Under the pieces are notes generated by a model. It saw only the letters and a list, made by a program, of their open reading frames with translations, did no database searches and was not told the DNA's origin. Made by a program: the position numbers and the translations under genes. A stretch of 64,000 nt of DNA from Rehmannia glutinosa (lineage: Eukaryota; Streptophyta; Magnoliopsida; Lamiales; Orobanchaceae), in contig JABTTQ020003454.1 of NCBI GenBank assembly GCA_016081115.2, forward strand, positions 1,029,516-1,093,515, given 5' to 3'. Shown here in pieces: positions 48,011 to 61,716 of the stretch; position 1 is the stretch's first letter; every line of letters begins with the position of its first letter.

Positions 48011-48689
48011 TCACTTCTTCAAGAAATTTAGTAAATGAGCAATAACAATGATTCTATATTTCTATTGTGTTATATTTTTCGATATTCTTATCGGTTAGTA
48101 GCTAGCATAAGAGTTAATCATTTTGGTTTAGAAAAAGACAAATCAAAGCAATTTTTACAAATCAACTCACTTTTGATAATTCAATTGCAATTCATCATTA
48201 AAAAGTAAAAAAAACTTCATCATTTGGCGGAAGCATTGTTAATTCATCATTTCTTAAAATTCAATTGCAATTCATCAAAAACAATAATTATTTCGTATCT
48301 TTTTAGTAATGAGCAAGTTTTCTTGAGGAGACCGTCTCACGGATCTAACCGTGAAACGAGCCCCAACTCCAATAATACCTAAGAATATGTGTTCCCACTC
48401 AAAGATCCTTTGGAAGCTTCTTATTATCCATCACGTAGCTCGCATTCCGCCACCAATGGTTCTAGCGCTCACATTAATCATCGAACCCCCAAATAAACTC
48501 ACATTAACATCAATTTTCGCAAAAAGAGCTCAATCAGATTCACCCATCATATTAGTATCAATTAAACCACCCAAATGGGCAACTTAATGCCACCCAGTGG
48601 AGAATAAAAAATTACCTCCATTTCTATTTTCTTCTAAGAGTGCCACATTTTTTTTTTTTTTATCTTTTTGGGTTTTTGTCGCAAGGTAA
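48011..48689. other. AT-rich spacer, no gene seen
   Basis: Contains a GAGACCGTCTCACGG motif near 48330, shared with other remnants, and two nearly repeated TTCAATTGCAATTCATCA segments near 48180 and 48255. No gene. Confidence 0.45.
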
Positions 48690-50115
48690 TAGCACATAGA
48701 AGGCTACAACTCGTAAGTCAAGCGGCCTACGATAATCTAAATGGGGGTGAATAGATTATCTCCATCTTTTCGATTTCGCCTCTTTTTCGAACCGGATGCT
48801 CAAAGACAATAATAAAGGTGCGGAATATAAACAACACGCTTTGATTTATAGTAGTTCAACCCACCTAGGGGCCTAATCTAATACCACCCCAAAGATATAG
48901 GGATGGATTTCAAAAAAGAAATTTTTTTTTATTAATTACCAAAATTGATACAAATTTAACTTACAACACTCAAGAAGCACCACACTCTTCTTTAACACCA
49001 CCTTTGGAGATTACCACAATCTCCTTGAAGATTACCACAATCTTCCTTCAACGCGCTTTGTGAAGATTACCACAATCTTCAACCTTGAAGAATACCAAAT
49101 TCTTCAACACCTCAATAAAAAGATCACCACAATCTTCTTGCACCTATCACCTAGATCATCCAAGTGTGTTCTTACCACAAGAACACTCACAAGGATATCT
49201 TGTGTTTGAATGATAACCAAAAGTCAAGATTACAACTCAATAATGAATATTACAATTTGAGTGCAAAGTGTAATCAAGAAATAAAGCCTAGACCTCAAGA
49301 TGTGAAAGTGAAATACTTAGGCTATAAATACAACAAAGAGTGTTGAATATGAAAGCTTGGAAATTTGTGATTTCTTGTTGTGTATTTGCTTGTGTTGTTG
49401 TGTTGTGTTCAATTCATCCTCTATTTATAGGAAGTCTTTACCAACATAGGCTCCCAACACGAGGCTCCTTCCTCTTCACTTTTGTCTACAAAAAGAGGAT
49501 CACAAGATGTAGAAATATTGTACAAAATTGAAAAGTAAATCTTGTCAAAGAATTCAACGGTATAATTTTTTCATCACAAAATAACATAAGGCGTAGGTTT
49601 CTGTTTAAGATTTCAAACGTTTGAAAAAATAGTGCGATCAGTGCGGTCGGGGGGGTCGACAGGTTGAAGGGGGTGCGACCGGTCGCTCAGGGTGCGGCAC
49701 GGTCCCCTCCTTTTTTTTCGGAAATTGTTTTTCATTTTCTATCTGTTTCAAGTTTGTGTTCTTGCATCTGGTCGACGCTTGGGCGACGGTGGGCCTCCAA
49801 TATGAAATGTTGTCCGATTTTGTCAAAAATAAACTTCAAGAAATACTCCAAAAATTAGTAAAAACATTTTAAATCAATTGGGAGTATTTGGACAACATTT
49901 ACAAACATTGTTTTGGTGTAAAACCAATATAAACAAAATCATCAAAAGTGTTGTCCAATTTTAATCAAATTAAAAACTCAAAAATACTCCAAAAATTAGC
50001 AAAAACATTTTAAATCATTTAGGAGTATTTGGACAACATATAAAAACATTGTTTTGGTATAAAAACTCATTTAAACAAAATCATCAAAATCTTGATAAAA
50101 ACATTTATCTAACAC
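48690..50115 (-). repeat. LTR-like repeat, copy A
   Basis: Matches 59190-60610 along most of its length. Shared landmarks: a GATAATCTA...GAATAGATTATCTCC left end, AATGCTCAAAGACAATAATAAAG-like text (in parts), a TATA-like CTATAAATAG on the minus strand (49421-49430), and right-hand tandem units of about 141 bp with AATACTCCAAAAATTAG and GTTGTCCAATTT. The right end on the minus strand begins TGTTAGATAAATG. It looks like an old solo LTR, possibly SIRE-type Copia. The left boundary is uncertain. Confidence 0.55.
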
Positions 50116-50159
50116 AACCTCCATTAACTTTGAACCCACTTTTAAAGAGAAAATGCATC

Positions 50160-50645
50160 AATTTAATAAATATAGCAAATAGTAGTTGTGTAATACTTTT
50201 AAACTAAAGTATATTATTTTCAAGTAAAAAGTGATAGCTTTAAAGGAAATAGTGTATAACTTTAAAAAATATAGTAAGTAATCCTTTTACAATAAGAATT
50301 AATACGTTTCAAGTAAAAAATGATACTTTGCAAGTAAAGATTAATATTTCTAAGAGAAAAATAGTAAGTAATATTTTTTAAGTAAAAAGTATTACTTTTA
50401 GAATAAAAAGTAATAGTTTAAAGAAAATAGCATATTATACTAAAAGATGTAGTAAGTAATACTTTTATAATAAAACGTAATACTTTGGAGTAATAAATGA
50501 TACTTTTCAAGTAAAGATTAATACTTCTAAAGAAAAATAATAAGTAGTATTTTTAAGTAAAGTATTACTTTTAGAGTATAAAGTAATAGTTTTAAAGGAA
50601 ATAACATATAATACTAATAGATATAGTAAGTAATACATATATTTC
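50160..50645. repeat. AT-rich tandem repeat, about 180 bp period
   Basis: AGTAAGTAAT recurs at 50273, 50451 and 50635, with similar text between (AAGTAAAGATTAATA, GTAATAGTTT). About 2.7 imperfect copies. Confidence 0.65.
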
Positions 50646-51863
50646 AATATTTCATTTCAAATTTCATTTGTTCCTACAATGCCCTTGACTTTTAGACAAA
50701 ATACATATAACCATTAAGTTATAGGGATCGAAATTGAAATTGCTATCTTGACTAAAAGGCAAAATTATCAGACCAAACTATCACATCCAAAAAATTAGGA
50801 CTAAAATTGCAATTAAGCCAAATGTCTAACACGAAGCACTTCTTTTTACGGGAGACCGGGAGAGTTAGATATTTCATATATTGCTATATAGTCGAATTAG
50901 TCATAAATTTTAAAGACATGTTTCCTTTATATAGATGAGATTTATCAAGTCAATATATTCTGAAATAATATTTAAATTTTAAATTTTAAGAATTCTCAAT
51001 TAATCAAGGATTCCGCATTATTACTATTGAGAATCAAAACTGATTTAATTATAATGGATTTGATTATTGAATAACTTAGCAATCGTGGGATACCAGAATA
51101 ATTATTATTCTATCTAGACTGATAAAATGATTTATTTTTTTACCTTTCTTATCAAAGCTAATTTATGGATCAAATAGAAATCTAACACTATCCTACATAA
51201 TTGATAGAATGACTTCATTCCTTTATTATCAGAACGGGTTGATAATGAATAAGATATAGTGTTTAATTTTATTTAAAATTATTAACAGTAATATTCTTCC
51301 TTTTTCTTTATCATATATTTAATTCACCTATTGGTGTAAACTAATATAAATGAACTTTCTCATCAGATGCTATTTTTCACATATTACATAGTCCACTTAT
51401 ATAAATAATATTCATTTTAATATCAAAATCAAGATAAAACAATGTATATAAACTTTTTAACACATTATCGACTAAAATATATTTCACTCTTCAATAGAGA
51501 GAATATTTTTCTCTTGTATTCCTTGCAATTTTGTACACATTATGTCCCATATTCATAAGCATATAATTATAATTATAATTGTAAATTCACAAAATCAATA
51601 ACATAGTAAATTGAGAATTAATACACATCATTGAGAGTATGGAAAATCACAATATTAATAATGTGATTAGTAGAATAATCAATACCTTAGAAGTTAGAAC
51701 ATGCATGGGAGGAACGAGACTTTTCAATTAAAAGGGAGAAGAGACAAATGGACATAAACCATATTTGTAATACTACCCTTGGAGCACATTCGTTAAAAGC
51801 TTACTAGAAAAATACCTTGTGTGAAAAATTCTAAGAAAAAAGAGCAAACTACTCTTGTATGAT
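50646..51863. other. AT-rich DNA with a TTAATTGCAA-type MITE arm
   Basis: 50690-50820 matches one arm of the MITE at 35045 (ending GGACTAAAATTGCAATTAAG). The rest has no recognised gene or element. Confidence 0.45.
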
Positions 51864-51869
51864 GCATAG

Positions 51870-52600
51870 CAGATTCAAGAATTAGTAGTAGGGTGCGCTA
51901 AGAAATAAAATTTAACTATACAAAAAATATATTCTATAAAAAAATATATTTTAATATTCAATGAAGTTGTGCCCTCTACGAAACTTCAAAACACAATTCA
52001 TCAATAATAGAATCTGCTGATCTATATTGTTAACAAACTCGCTCAATTGAGCATCAAAAAGTCTTTGAAAGTCATCCCCAATTTTATTACAAAGTGATGT
52101 CTTCACATGCATCATTGTTGGAAATGTTCTTTTAGTTATGTCGGTTGAAACATGTAGCCAAAAAAGATGAATTAATCTAATAACATAACATAAATCGTTG
52201 ATCTTCCACTCGTTTAATAGTTGGCCCAACTCAAGAAGTGTATAAACTTGAAAAATTTGAACCACATCATGTTTATAATTATGAGCTCATACTCCGAGAA
52301 ATAATATCTTGATCTGCAAAATCTTGGGATAGAATTTCTTTGTAAGCTTGCAAATATCATGGTCGTTGAAAGATCCAAAGGAATTTTTAGGATCTAATGT
52401 CACAATAAGAGAAAGGAGTTCCACATATATATCGTTAAACCTTGTATTTAACTCCATCAAAATGAAATCTATTGCTTTGTTAAAGACATCAAAATGATAA
52501 TGATGTTCAACCCGTAGTTTGCACGCGAGAACAACCAATCTTATATGAACCATCCAGCAGGACGAATCCAAAATATTTTTATAATGGGGGCACAAAATAA
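51870..52600 (-). pseudogene. hAT transposase C-terminal relic (ZMYM/TTF-type)
   Basis: Two minus-strand pieces. 52595-52287 contains RVEHHYHFDVFNKAIDFI, ELNTRFNDIYVELLSLI and DICKLTKKFYPKI, the region before the dimerisation domain. 52265-51951 contains TFPTMMHVKTSLCNKIGDDF, the hAT C-terminal dimerisation motif. One frame break separates them. The 3' terminus near 51867 (GCAGATTCAAGAATTAGTAG) parallels the one at 47101. The N-terminal zinc finger and catalytic regions are missing, so it is dead. Confidence 0.75.
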
Positions 52601-52710
52601 ATGCAATGAATTACATCAAAAATTAATTAGTAAGGGCACACTTTTATTTTTTAAACTAATTAATATATAGCTTTTAACAATTAATAAAAAAACTACATAA
52701 AATATAGTTA

Positions 52711-54043
52711 GGGGGAATCAAGGAAAAAGGTCACATGCGGCACATGACCATATTTAAAGGCGGAATATCTTATGTGGCAACTATGTGGACCTTATATTGT
52801 TACTTTGCAGAACCAAAATTGCAAATTTGCCATCTTTTTCTCAATTCTTATTTAATAAATTCAATTTAAAATTTAAATATTGTCAATGTAATAATTAATA
52901 TATTTACAAAAATTCAATAATACAAAAATATTTTTCGTTATTAACTTTTTCTAGATTTTTTGTCACGTAATTTAATGTTTGATTTTGATAAATAATTTAT
53001 AATCATCATTAAATATTTTAGAAATAATACATGAATAATCTTGAAGAAACATGAATAATCTTTAATGTTACTTTTAAAAATATAATTAATTAAAAACCAA
53101 ATCTTTTTAAGAATAATTAAATTGACAATTTAAAAATATTTGAATAGGAAATTTAATTCTGATTTTTTTCTTGTTAATTTAATTTAAAATTTAAACCTTG
53201 ACAAATTTATATTCATCATTAAATATTTTAGAAATAATACATGAATAATCTTTTTGTTTGGAAAAAAAGTGAATAATCTTCAATGTTACTTTAAAAATAT
53301 AATTAATTAAAACCATTTTTTTAGAATAATTAAATAGACAATTTAAAAATGTTTGAATAGGATTTTTAGTTACAGTTTCTTTAATGTTATAATACTAATT
53401 TTTTGTTTACTTTTCTTTGTTTTTTTTTTCTTTTATGTTTCTTTCTTCTCCATTTTGTCTCGTTTGCTTTCGAAACGAGAAAAGCCATCCGCCACACCGC
53501 GCTCAACCACGCCTATGCGGCCACCATCGCCACCACCGAAGAGAATACAACTAGTCGAACTCGCCACAGTGAAAATCAGACTGATCCATTTTCAATTAGT
53601 ATTAAAACTCTAATTTTGGGGTGTAAAAATTTCTGAAAAATTACTGTAAAAACCCCAATGTGACAAAGAAATCAAAATTTTACGGTGGGCGGTGGCGGAG
53701 GTAAAGGTTGCGGTGGTGGTGGTGGCGGCGTCGTGTTGACAAATCGAGCTTTAGTGGTGATGGTGGTAATGGCGACGGTAGGTGGAAGTGAAAAAAGAAA
53801 TAAAAACAATTAATTATAAACAAAAAAAAAGGAAATAAAAATTGAATAAGAATTATAAAATGATAATTCTATATTACTTTAGAATTTGAAAATAATATTT
53901 TAATTGACATGGTACATTCATAGGTGACATGTAAGCGCCCATCAAAACAAAAATTCAATTAGGCCAACTCATTTTCACATAGCATGTCCATAGGAAATAT
54001 GGTCATGTGTCGTGCATGTGACTTTTTCCTAGGTTGATTTCAC
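52711..54043. mobile_element. TIR element with GC-rich core, possibly Mutator-like
   Basis: Left GGAAAAAGGTCACATGCGGC...ACATGACCATATTT is mirrored at the right by the complement of GGAAAAAGTCACATGCACG...ACACATGACCATATTT, inverted arms of at least 50 bp. Inside are an AT-rich direct repeat (about 52990-53150 and 53200-53350, sharing CATCATTAAATATTTTAG) and a GC-rich core of CCACC/GGTGG words (53470-53790). There is no transposase and no clear target duplication. Long arms suggest a Mutator-type non-autonomous element. Confidence 0.65.
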
Positions 54044-54555
54044 AATTTCGGCGATTTTAGGATCAAAATCGCGAAAAATTTGAAGTTACAATATATTTTT
54101 GCAAATCACGATTGAACAGGACTAAAAATGCAAATACTCTAAAGCTACAGGACTAAAATTGCAATTTTGCCTGAATATATACCAATATGAAACCGGTTTA
54201 TAATTTTTTTCCACCATTCACACCTCCGGCTCTATAAATTGGCGTTTCTCGGCAGAACTTGAGTTGAATCATTTGACTTGTCATTTAATGGGCTAGTGGC
54301 TACATGGGCTGGCAATGAACCAATGGGCTAGTCCACCAAGTTTCTTTGCCAAGTATTTTCACTATTTCTCAATTCAAAGTACATGAAGTTTCCTTCAAAT
54401 ATTTATATTGCGAATAAAGAATTTGTTTTTTAAAAAATATATTTTGATCTACTTAAGAGGGGTTTGGATAAGCTTGTAAGCGCTCTAAAATGTTAGATAA
54501 ATTTTTATCAAAAAGATCTTATAAACTCCTAAAATGAGATGTTATAAGCTTATAA
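54044..54555. other. Spacer with MITE arm, no gene seen
   Basis: 54060-54175 resembles the TTAATTGCAA-type MITE arm (GGACTAAAATTGCAATTTTG). From 54460 a CTTATAAG-rich segment begins that continues after the Tourist MITE. Confidence 0.4.
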
Positions 54556-55147
54556 TGTCATCTCCAACCCCAAATTTCCGACAATGCCAAAAATGAAACA
54601 ATATTGTTGCTCAATCGAGCGCTATCCACTGGCAAAATAGAGGGGTGAATAGTGATGCGCCATTTCGCGCAAAGACTTTAGCGCTATCCAACTTTTTTTT
54701 TTTTTTTTTTTTTAGTTTTGTAAATTGAGATATGTTATAATATGTTTTTTTTTAAAAGTTATCTATTTTTAAATATGTTATAATTTGTATGTATGATTTA
54801 TTATTAAAAAATATGAATATTCCTTCAAAAAAAATATTAATAATTTGTAATTTAGTTGTTTATTATGGTTGTATTATTAATTACTATTTTTAATTTTATC
54901 TAATCGCATGCCACATTTTTAGTGCAAAATATATTTTTAATTTACTAAATAAGAATTTATAATACTATGTTTAAAAAATTGGTTTCAATAAAATAATTTT
55001 TATATTGAAATAATAAAGAATATTCAAAAATATTCTTTTGTGCAAAATTTGAAGTGGATGTGTTGGAGATGGATTTTAAGTCAGCGCAGAATTTACTACT
55101 TTACGCAAAGTTCGCACTAAAATAAGAATCCGGAGTTGGAGATGGCC
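54556..55147. mobile_element. Tourist/PIF-Harbinger-type MITE
   Basis: Left TGTCATCTCCAACCCC, right in reverse complement GGCCATCTCCAACTCC, flanked by TAA (54553-54555 and 55148-55150). The CATCTCCAAC termini and 3-bp TAA duplication are typical. It splits a CTTATAAG-rich repeat. Confidence 0.75.
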
Positions 55148-55150
55148 TAA

Positions 55151-57100
55151 GCCCTTTATTTTTTAAAAAACTCTTATTTTAACAACCCCTTTCGGTTTGA
55201 TCATTTTAATTGAAAAATGTCATTACTAACATCTTATAAGCTCTTTCATCTTGTATTATCTAAAAATCATCCACTTATTTTAAAAATAAGATCTAATATC
55301 TTATAAGCTCTAAAAACATCTTATAAGATGTAAGAGTTTATTAATCATTTTTTTAGAAGAGTTTATTAATCTTTTAAATAAGCACTATAAACACAAAACA
55401 CAAAAAATATGAGTTTTTGTATGGGTATGAGTTATAAGATGAAAGAGTTTATAAAATCTTTAAATAACCTCAAAAGCATCTTATAAGCTCTCTAAAAATA
55501 TTTTATATATAAAAAGAGGTGGTCTTATGAGACCGGATTGAATCATTACAAAACAAAAAGTATGAGTTTGGGTTTGGAATACTATTTAGATAAGATTGTC
55601 TCACGAGTTATGTGAACTATGTCATGAGATCGATCGTCTTATACGAAGTTTTTCTCATCAGTTGTTCTCTCAGAATATGTGTGTTAAAGTCAAATGTACT
55701 TTTTTACTATTAATTTCTTGATATTTAAGTCCCCTGAGCCTCCAACAATTCTTGAAGATTTTATTGATCTTGACACAAAATAATTTTGAAATTTGACAGA
55801 ACAAAAAAATTAAGTTAAAGAAGAATATGAGAACTGACTTTGCTGCAAAACAAAATATGTTTTTCATTTTCCTCTCTGGTTTAAGTTACTTATTGATTTT
55901 TAAAATAATAAAAATAAAAAAATCACATTTTTATTGGAAATATATATCAATTTAACTATAAATAAAATAAATAGTTTATAATATTAAATAATTTCATAAT
56001 TTTATGGTGAAATTGAATTTCTTGCAATCTCATTTTTCTCTCATAGAAATGGACTTTGCGTGCTATCCTGACCCATTCCTAGACCATCTGCCCTTGGAAT
56101 AGAAATCAGAAAACCCATTATCAGACAAGCCCATTTATCTTGGTTTTGGCATTAGTCCACTCAAGATTATGGTGGATTTAGAGGACCCCATCTGCCATTA
56201 CTTTGTGCTACACAAAGATGAGTCACAAACCTTCAACCGTAATCTCATCATCACTTAAACCAACTGCCAACTAAAAATTGGTATAGAATACTCGAGCAAA
56301 GTTGTTTAATTCATGTGAGACCTCATACGTGGACATATTATTTATGGTGATTCTTTGAAGAGTTTTTGTGACGCATCATGGACACGCTTGGCGAATGGGA
56401 AATATTCGGGATGGGCGATACGCGAAATAGAATTTAATCGAATAAGAAAATCATATAAAATATACTTAAAAATAATTTTTTTAAAAAATTTTATAGGGTA
56501 TTTTTTTAAGATAGGGAGGCGGGGGCCGAGGTTGGGCCCTCCTCCTCGCCATTGCACGTCTTGTACATCATTTTATTTTTTATTTATTTAAATGATGATT
56601 ATTGAGTATATTAATATACATTAATGTGGTGTGTGAATGAAATTAAATTATTTAATACCGAAATATATTTAATGTGATTTATTTGAATGATATTTGAGTC
56701 AATAGTCAGTTGTATATTTTGGTGGACCATCTTGTATATTATTATGCCTTTCATTAATTAATTTACTATTACTAAATCATTACGTTGTTTATTACGTTGT
56801 GTATTATGATTTGATTCCTGTTAAGATACTATAGAGGAGTGAGTATGAATTTTCATTTCACGTAGAGAATTATCCATCTAAAAATAATGATTTAAAATCA
56901 ATAATAAAAATTATTACGGGCTACCATCATGACAAGTAGATGTGTCGAATTCTTTTTATGGACCCGATGATGGGGCACGGCTGAGTTGCCAAAATAACTG
57001 GTCGTCCCAATACGCCCAATGAAGCACCAACACAATTACATGCATTATTTTTTAAAGATTAGATTTGAACTCTAAAAATATGGCCTAAATGAACTTTGGG
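55151..57100. other. AT-rich intergenic DNA, no gene seen
   Basis: Right half of the CTTATAAG-rich repeat up to about 55500, then a TGAGAC-type remnant (55510-55650). No gene recognised. Confidence 0.45.
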
Positions 57101-59189
57101 ATGGCCATTAAGCATATCGATTTTTCCATGGCCGCCTTGAGCCATCCCTTGCACCTGTTTGAAAGCTCTAATCAAAAGTAAAAATTCTAGCAAGTTGATA
57201 TTTTAGTATTATCCCAACCTAGCCAGTAAGGAGATCGTTAGTGTGCAAGTGTTCTCATTTATGAATGATCGAAATATGTCTATCTGCCGGATAAATCATT
57301 CAATGTGAACTTAAAGACAATAAATTTAATAGTCTAATTTTAAAAAATCGCATCATTCTAGCACCTCTTACACAAATGTAGTAGTTGAGTTTTATTTATA
57401 AATATGCCACAATTTTGGTTGTAAAATACACATAACAATCAAAGAGAAATCAATATAATTACATGTCACACTATCTCTCTACTATTTATTTCTTACTACT
57501 TTGATACTTTCTATAATATAAATAATAATTCTCTCGTGTTTTCAACTGTTTCGTGCTCTATAACACTATCAAAGACGAGCCTCTAAACGCTTTCAAAACT
57601 TTTGGTGAGTGTGGTAAGCTTTTGTTATTTTTAATTTAAAATATCATTATGGCACCCTCGGGCAGAGCTGATTTTGTTGCCTCGATATTATTAGAAAAAA
57701 CTATACGCCACGGGCTGATGCCAAATCCATCTGATGCTAAAGCTAACAGTGATACCATCAAAGAATATTTAAATAACAAGATCTACAACACAAGATAAAG
57801 CTAAATCACTTATCTTCACGCCACCATCCTATGAAAATCTAAAAACACCACGATAAAAGATCCATCCGCCAATTCGGGAAAAACTTGAAAGAAAGATCTC
57901 GACAACCAAGATAGTTATACTTCCAAAGGCCCGCGATCGATCAAATTAGATTTTATCAAATCAGAAATGAAGATAACTCTGCCGATATTTAATTTTTTCA
58001 AAATCAACATGTATCGGAGATATGATTGAAAATACCTTGCTTTTTCATGCCTCGGTTTTCGGTTTTCTCCCCGCAGAGAAACCGAAAAAGGTTTCACAGC
58101 ATCCCACTTGATTTCATGCCTTCGCGGGCCTCGAGTTATGATAAAAAATCGCGAATCACAACCACATAATTCATCTATTCCTAAATGGGATGCTATGTAT
58201 CAGAGTCTACCTTTTTTTTAATAATTTTGAGGTCATGAGAGGCCGTGGTTGCGTTGTTCGCCAAAAATATTTGGATCTTACAACCGGCAGCAGTACAAAT
58301 GTAATATGCAGATAACGGGTGAAACAAAACAGATTCTAAAGTGATTAACTACTAAAACACTCGCATTTTATAATAACATCGCATTTCAATTTTGTATTTG
58401 TCGACCAACATCAAGTTTATAAAATCGAAATAAAAAAAACAAAATAAATTTTTTGAACCCCACAAAGATATTTTCAATAACCACAAAGTAACCTTGCATA
58501 ATCCCAACATGTTTTCCAATATTAAATCCAATTAATGTTTAACCAAACCAATTCATGCAATTCTACGAGTTCAATTCCTGCTAAGTCTATTATCTCCTCC
58601 TATGCATAAACAAGAGATTAATAATAATTGTAGGTCTCCACCAAACTATTATTAACTCCCCAAAAGATATGCTAATTAACTAATTTCACAAATAAACAGT
58701 AGTTTCCACTGATACACCGTTTATGTCCTAATTCGATTTATGTCTTTATCGTAACTCCTTCCTCCGAATTTCTCGCACTAAGAAATATGGCATGCTAATT
58801 ATCACAAATAATAAGCAATTAAGAATAAGACCTAATTCATAAAATAGAACATACGAATCAATTAAGAAAATAATTAATGATCAAGATTTAATTAACTCCC
58901 ACCTTGATTACGTTTCAAGATCCAAAGATTAGCCAAACATCGATAACAATTTATGACAAACTTAAAGTCAACATTGATATTGTTTGAAGACGTGCAAAGA
59001 GATCTAAACTAAGAAAAGAACCCTTTCTTATCAGACGATTCTCCTTTCCGCCGTGGCTCTTTGTCACAGAAAGAAACGCCTTCGTGGTGTTCTTCTTTTT
59101 TCGCGCCAAATGGCATTCTCTCTCTCGAAGACACTTTCGATCTTGTAATCCCGTGTAATTTGGGCGTGTCAGACAGTCCAAGCCGCTGA
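57101..59189. other. Unassigned region, possible retroelement remnant
   Basis: A TATAAATA-like box near 57517 is followed by a leader and a short plus-strand frame at about 57651 (MAPSGRADFVASILLEK...) of some 50 codons. It has no motif I recognise. The promoter-leader-short gag-like frame order is suggestive of an LTR retroelement but unproven. 58300-58900 is AT-rich with nothing identified. Confidence 0.25.
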
Positions 59190-60610
59190 TAATCTAGGGG
59201 GTTAAATAGATTATCTCCATCTTTTCGATTTCACCCTCTTTTCGAACCGAATGCTCAAAGACAATAATAAAGAACAAACAAATAACAATACTAAATGATA
59301 TAGAGGTTCAACCCACCTTTGTATTTAATCCTCTACCACCCCGCATATCCTGGGACGGATTTCAAAAAGAAAAAAGATTTTATTAATTTACCACAAATTA
59401 ATACAACACCAACTTGCAACACCTCAAGAAGCACCACACTCTTCTTCAACACCTCCTTGAGATTAACAACCCACTCAAGACCACAATTCCACCCGCACCT
59501 TTCATGGAAGAGCCACGCCAATCTTCTCGGTGACCTAACACCTGTAAGCTGTTCTTACCAAAGAACACTCACATGATATTCAAGGCTGAATGATTACCCA
59601 AAGTCAAGATTACAACCGATAATTGATAATACAATAGAGTGAGTGTTAATCAAGAAAACCTATACCTCAAGAACGTGAAAGTTGAATAAATAGCAAATTA
59701 CAAATGTTAAATAATAAATACAATGTAAGAAATGTTGTATTCTGAGTTTATCTTGTCGGTTGAGTTTTCTCTCTCATCGGTGTTGCTTCAATTCTTCCTA
59801 TTTATAGGGAGATGATCGAGCACTTTGATAGCCTTAACTGACAATAAATCGCATTAAAATGAAGATTATAAATTGCTAGAAATCAATTCACAATTTAAGG
59901 AAAAGTTGTCTCCAATAAGACAATCAAAGTTAATTTTGTCACAAAACTTACATGACCAATCGCGCATAAATAAAGATTTGAAAAGTTAAATACGTTGAAG
60001 AAAAATGGAGAGATCTGGCCTGGGGCTGTCGAATTCGCACTGGGGCGGCGCACTGGCCGCCCACCCCGGACCGGTCCCCCGACCCATTTTGGGAGTTCCG
60101 CAGTTAAGTGTTCTCTCAAATCATTCCTGCACGGCCATTGTTTCATTCGTCGACCTAATTTGGCCGACTCTACGCCATACGAAGTTATTGTCCCATTTTT
60201 TGTCGAAAAATAAACTCAAGAAATACTCAAAAATTTGTAAAAACATTTTAAACCGACGAGAGTATTTAGACAACAATAGAAAATATAATTTGATGAAATA
60301 ACACATTAATACAAAAAGAAGTCATCTCGATATAAATTTCCAATAAATACTCCAAAAATTCGTGAAAAATATTTTTAGACCAATCTAGAGTATTAGGACA
60401 ACATTTTAGAAATGTTTTGGTGTAAAATACATTAACACAAAATCATCAAAGTGTTGTCCAATTTATATCGAAATAACTTCAAGCAAATACTCCAAAAATT
60501 AAAACCATTTTAAATCATTTAAAGAGTATTTTGGACAACCTTTAAAAAACATTGTTTCGTATAAAACAAAATCATCAAAATCACGCATAAAACCATTTAT
60601 CAAACACCCC
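59190..60610 (-). repeat. LTR-like repeat, copy B
   Basis: Diverged second copy of 48690-50115, same orientation. Left end GATAATCTAGGGGG...TAGATTATCTCC, TATA-like CTATAAATAG on the minus strand at 59799-59808, and right tandem units with ATACTCCAAAAATT. The minus-strand start is TGTTTGATAAATGG. By eye roughly three quarters identical to copy A, with many indels. Confidence 0.55.
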
Positions 60611-61716
60611 TTGATGATTACAAACCAAAACAATTTTAACGATACTATTTTGAAAGAACATTTTTACCTAAGAAGAGAACTATCTCGTTGTGAGTGACAA
60701 CATTCCATGATTAAAAACACAAGGATGGGAGTAGAGATATTCAAAACATATAAGAAATGCTTCCCTATCATCAACACGCACAACAAAAGAGTTATATAGA
60801 AGAACTTAAACATAAGCTAAAATATTAGTTTGTGATATGGAAACTTAGTGATCAATAACTTAAAAGCCTCCTCGTCAAAAGAGACATCATTAGAACATAT
60901 AAAAGTCCATACTACAAACTAATGGACCAAGAGTCATACACAACTTACGCTTAGCAACAGAATCCTTTTCTCGCTGTCATCTTAGCTTATTTTGAGCTAA
61001 AGAGTCATAACCCGTTTCTCCCCTTTGAATCATCAAAAAGAATGTTAGCACGATAAATACATCATATATTCATATCAAAGTTAGAATAACTAAAATCGAT
61101 GTATCGAAATTTGAACATCAAGCTTAAAAACCACCGAGCCAAAAGTCGATCATGGCCACTGGTACTTATGAAAACTCATTTGATAAGCAAACATGATCTC
61201 TAAAAAATATATAAGACTTTGAAATGAGAGAGAATCATATAAGTGATGAATTTTTCATTGAAACGCTTTTATCGAACACTACAAAATTTAAAAAAGATAT
61301 AGCCCTTGTAAATGAAATTAAGCCAAGTTTTTCATCACCAAATGTAATTTAACAAATATCATTCATCAACAATCAATAAGTTTATCACAAAATATATGAA
61401 TTTAAAAAAATACATATATTACAAAATCAAGTGGTTCCACCAATCGAGCTAAAGAGTGAAATTCTTACCATTCTACGCCAGAAAGACGAGCAATGATGAT
61501 GATAGTTGAGTTTAGATAATCCCTGCAACTATGTAATACATGCAAAACCAAAACACATTTGAAGTGAAATGTGCAAATGACAAAGTGACTAATAGAGGTT
61601 AGTGCCAAAATGCCAAATTCGGAAACAGAAAGCAATATATCCAAAAACAGCAGTGGGCGCATTGCAGGTCACACTATTTGCAGTTGAGGCTAGAAGTGAC
61701 TCTATTTAATTCTCAA
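60611..61716. other. Intergenic DNA, no gene seen
   Basis: No open frame with a recognisable motif and no element ends found. Confidence 0.45.

Noticed and set aside
53353..53636. Plus-strand Pro- and Phe-rich proteins
   Set aside because: Low-complexity translation of the GC-rich core of a TIR element.
57651..57800. Short gag-like coding region
   Set aside because: About 50 codons with no diagnostic motif; kept only as an unassigned region.
48690..60610. Tandem repeat units as a CRISPR array
   Set aside because: Units are about 140 bp without spacers and lie within LTR-like repeats of a plant genome.
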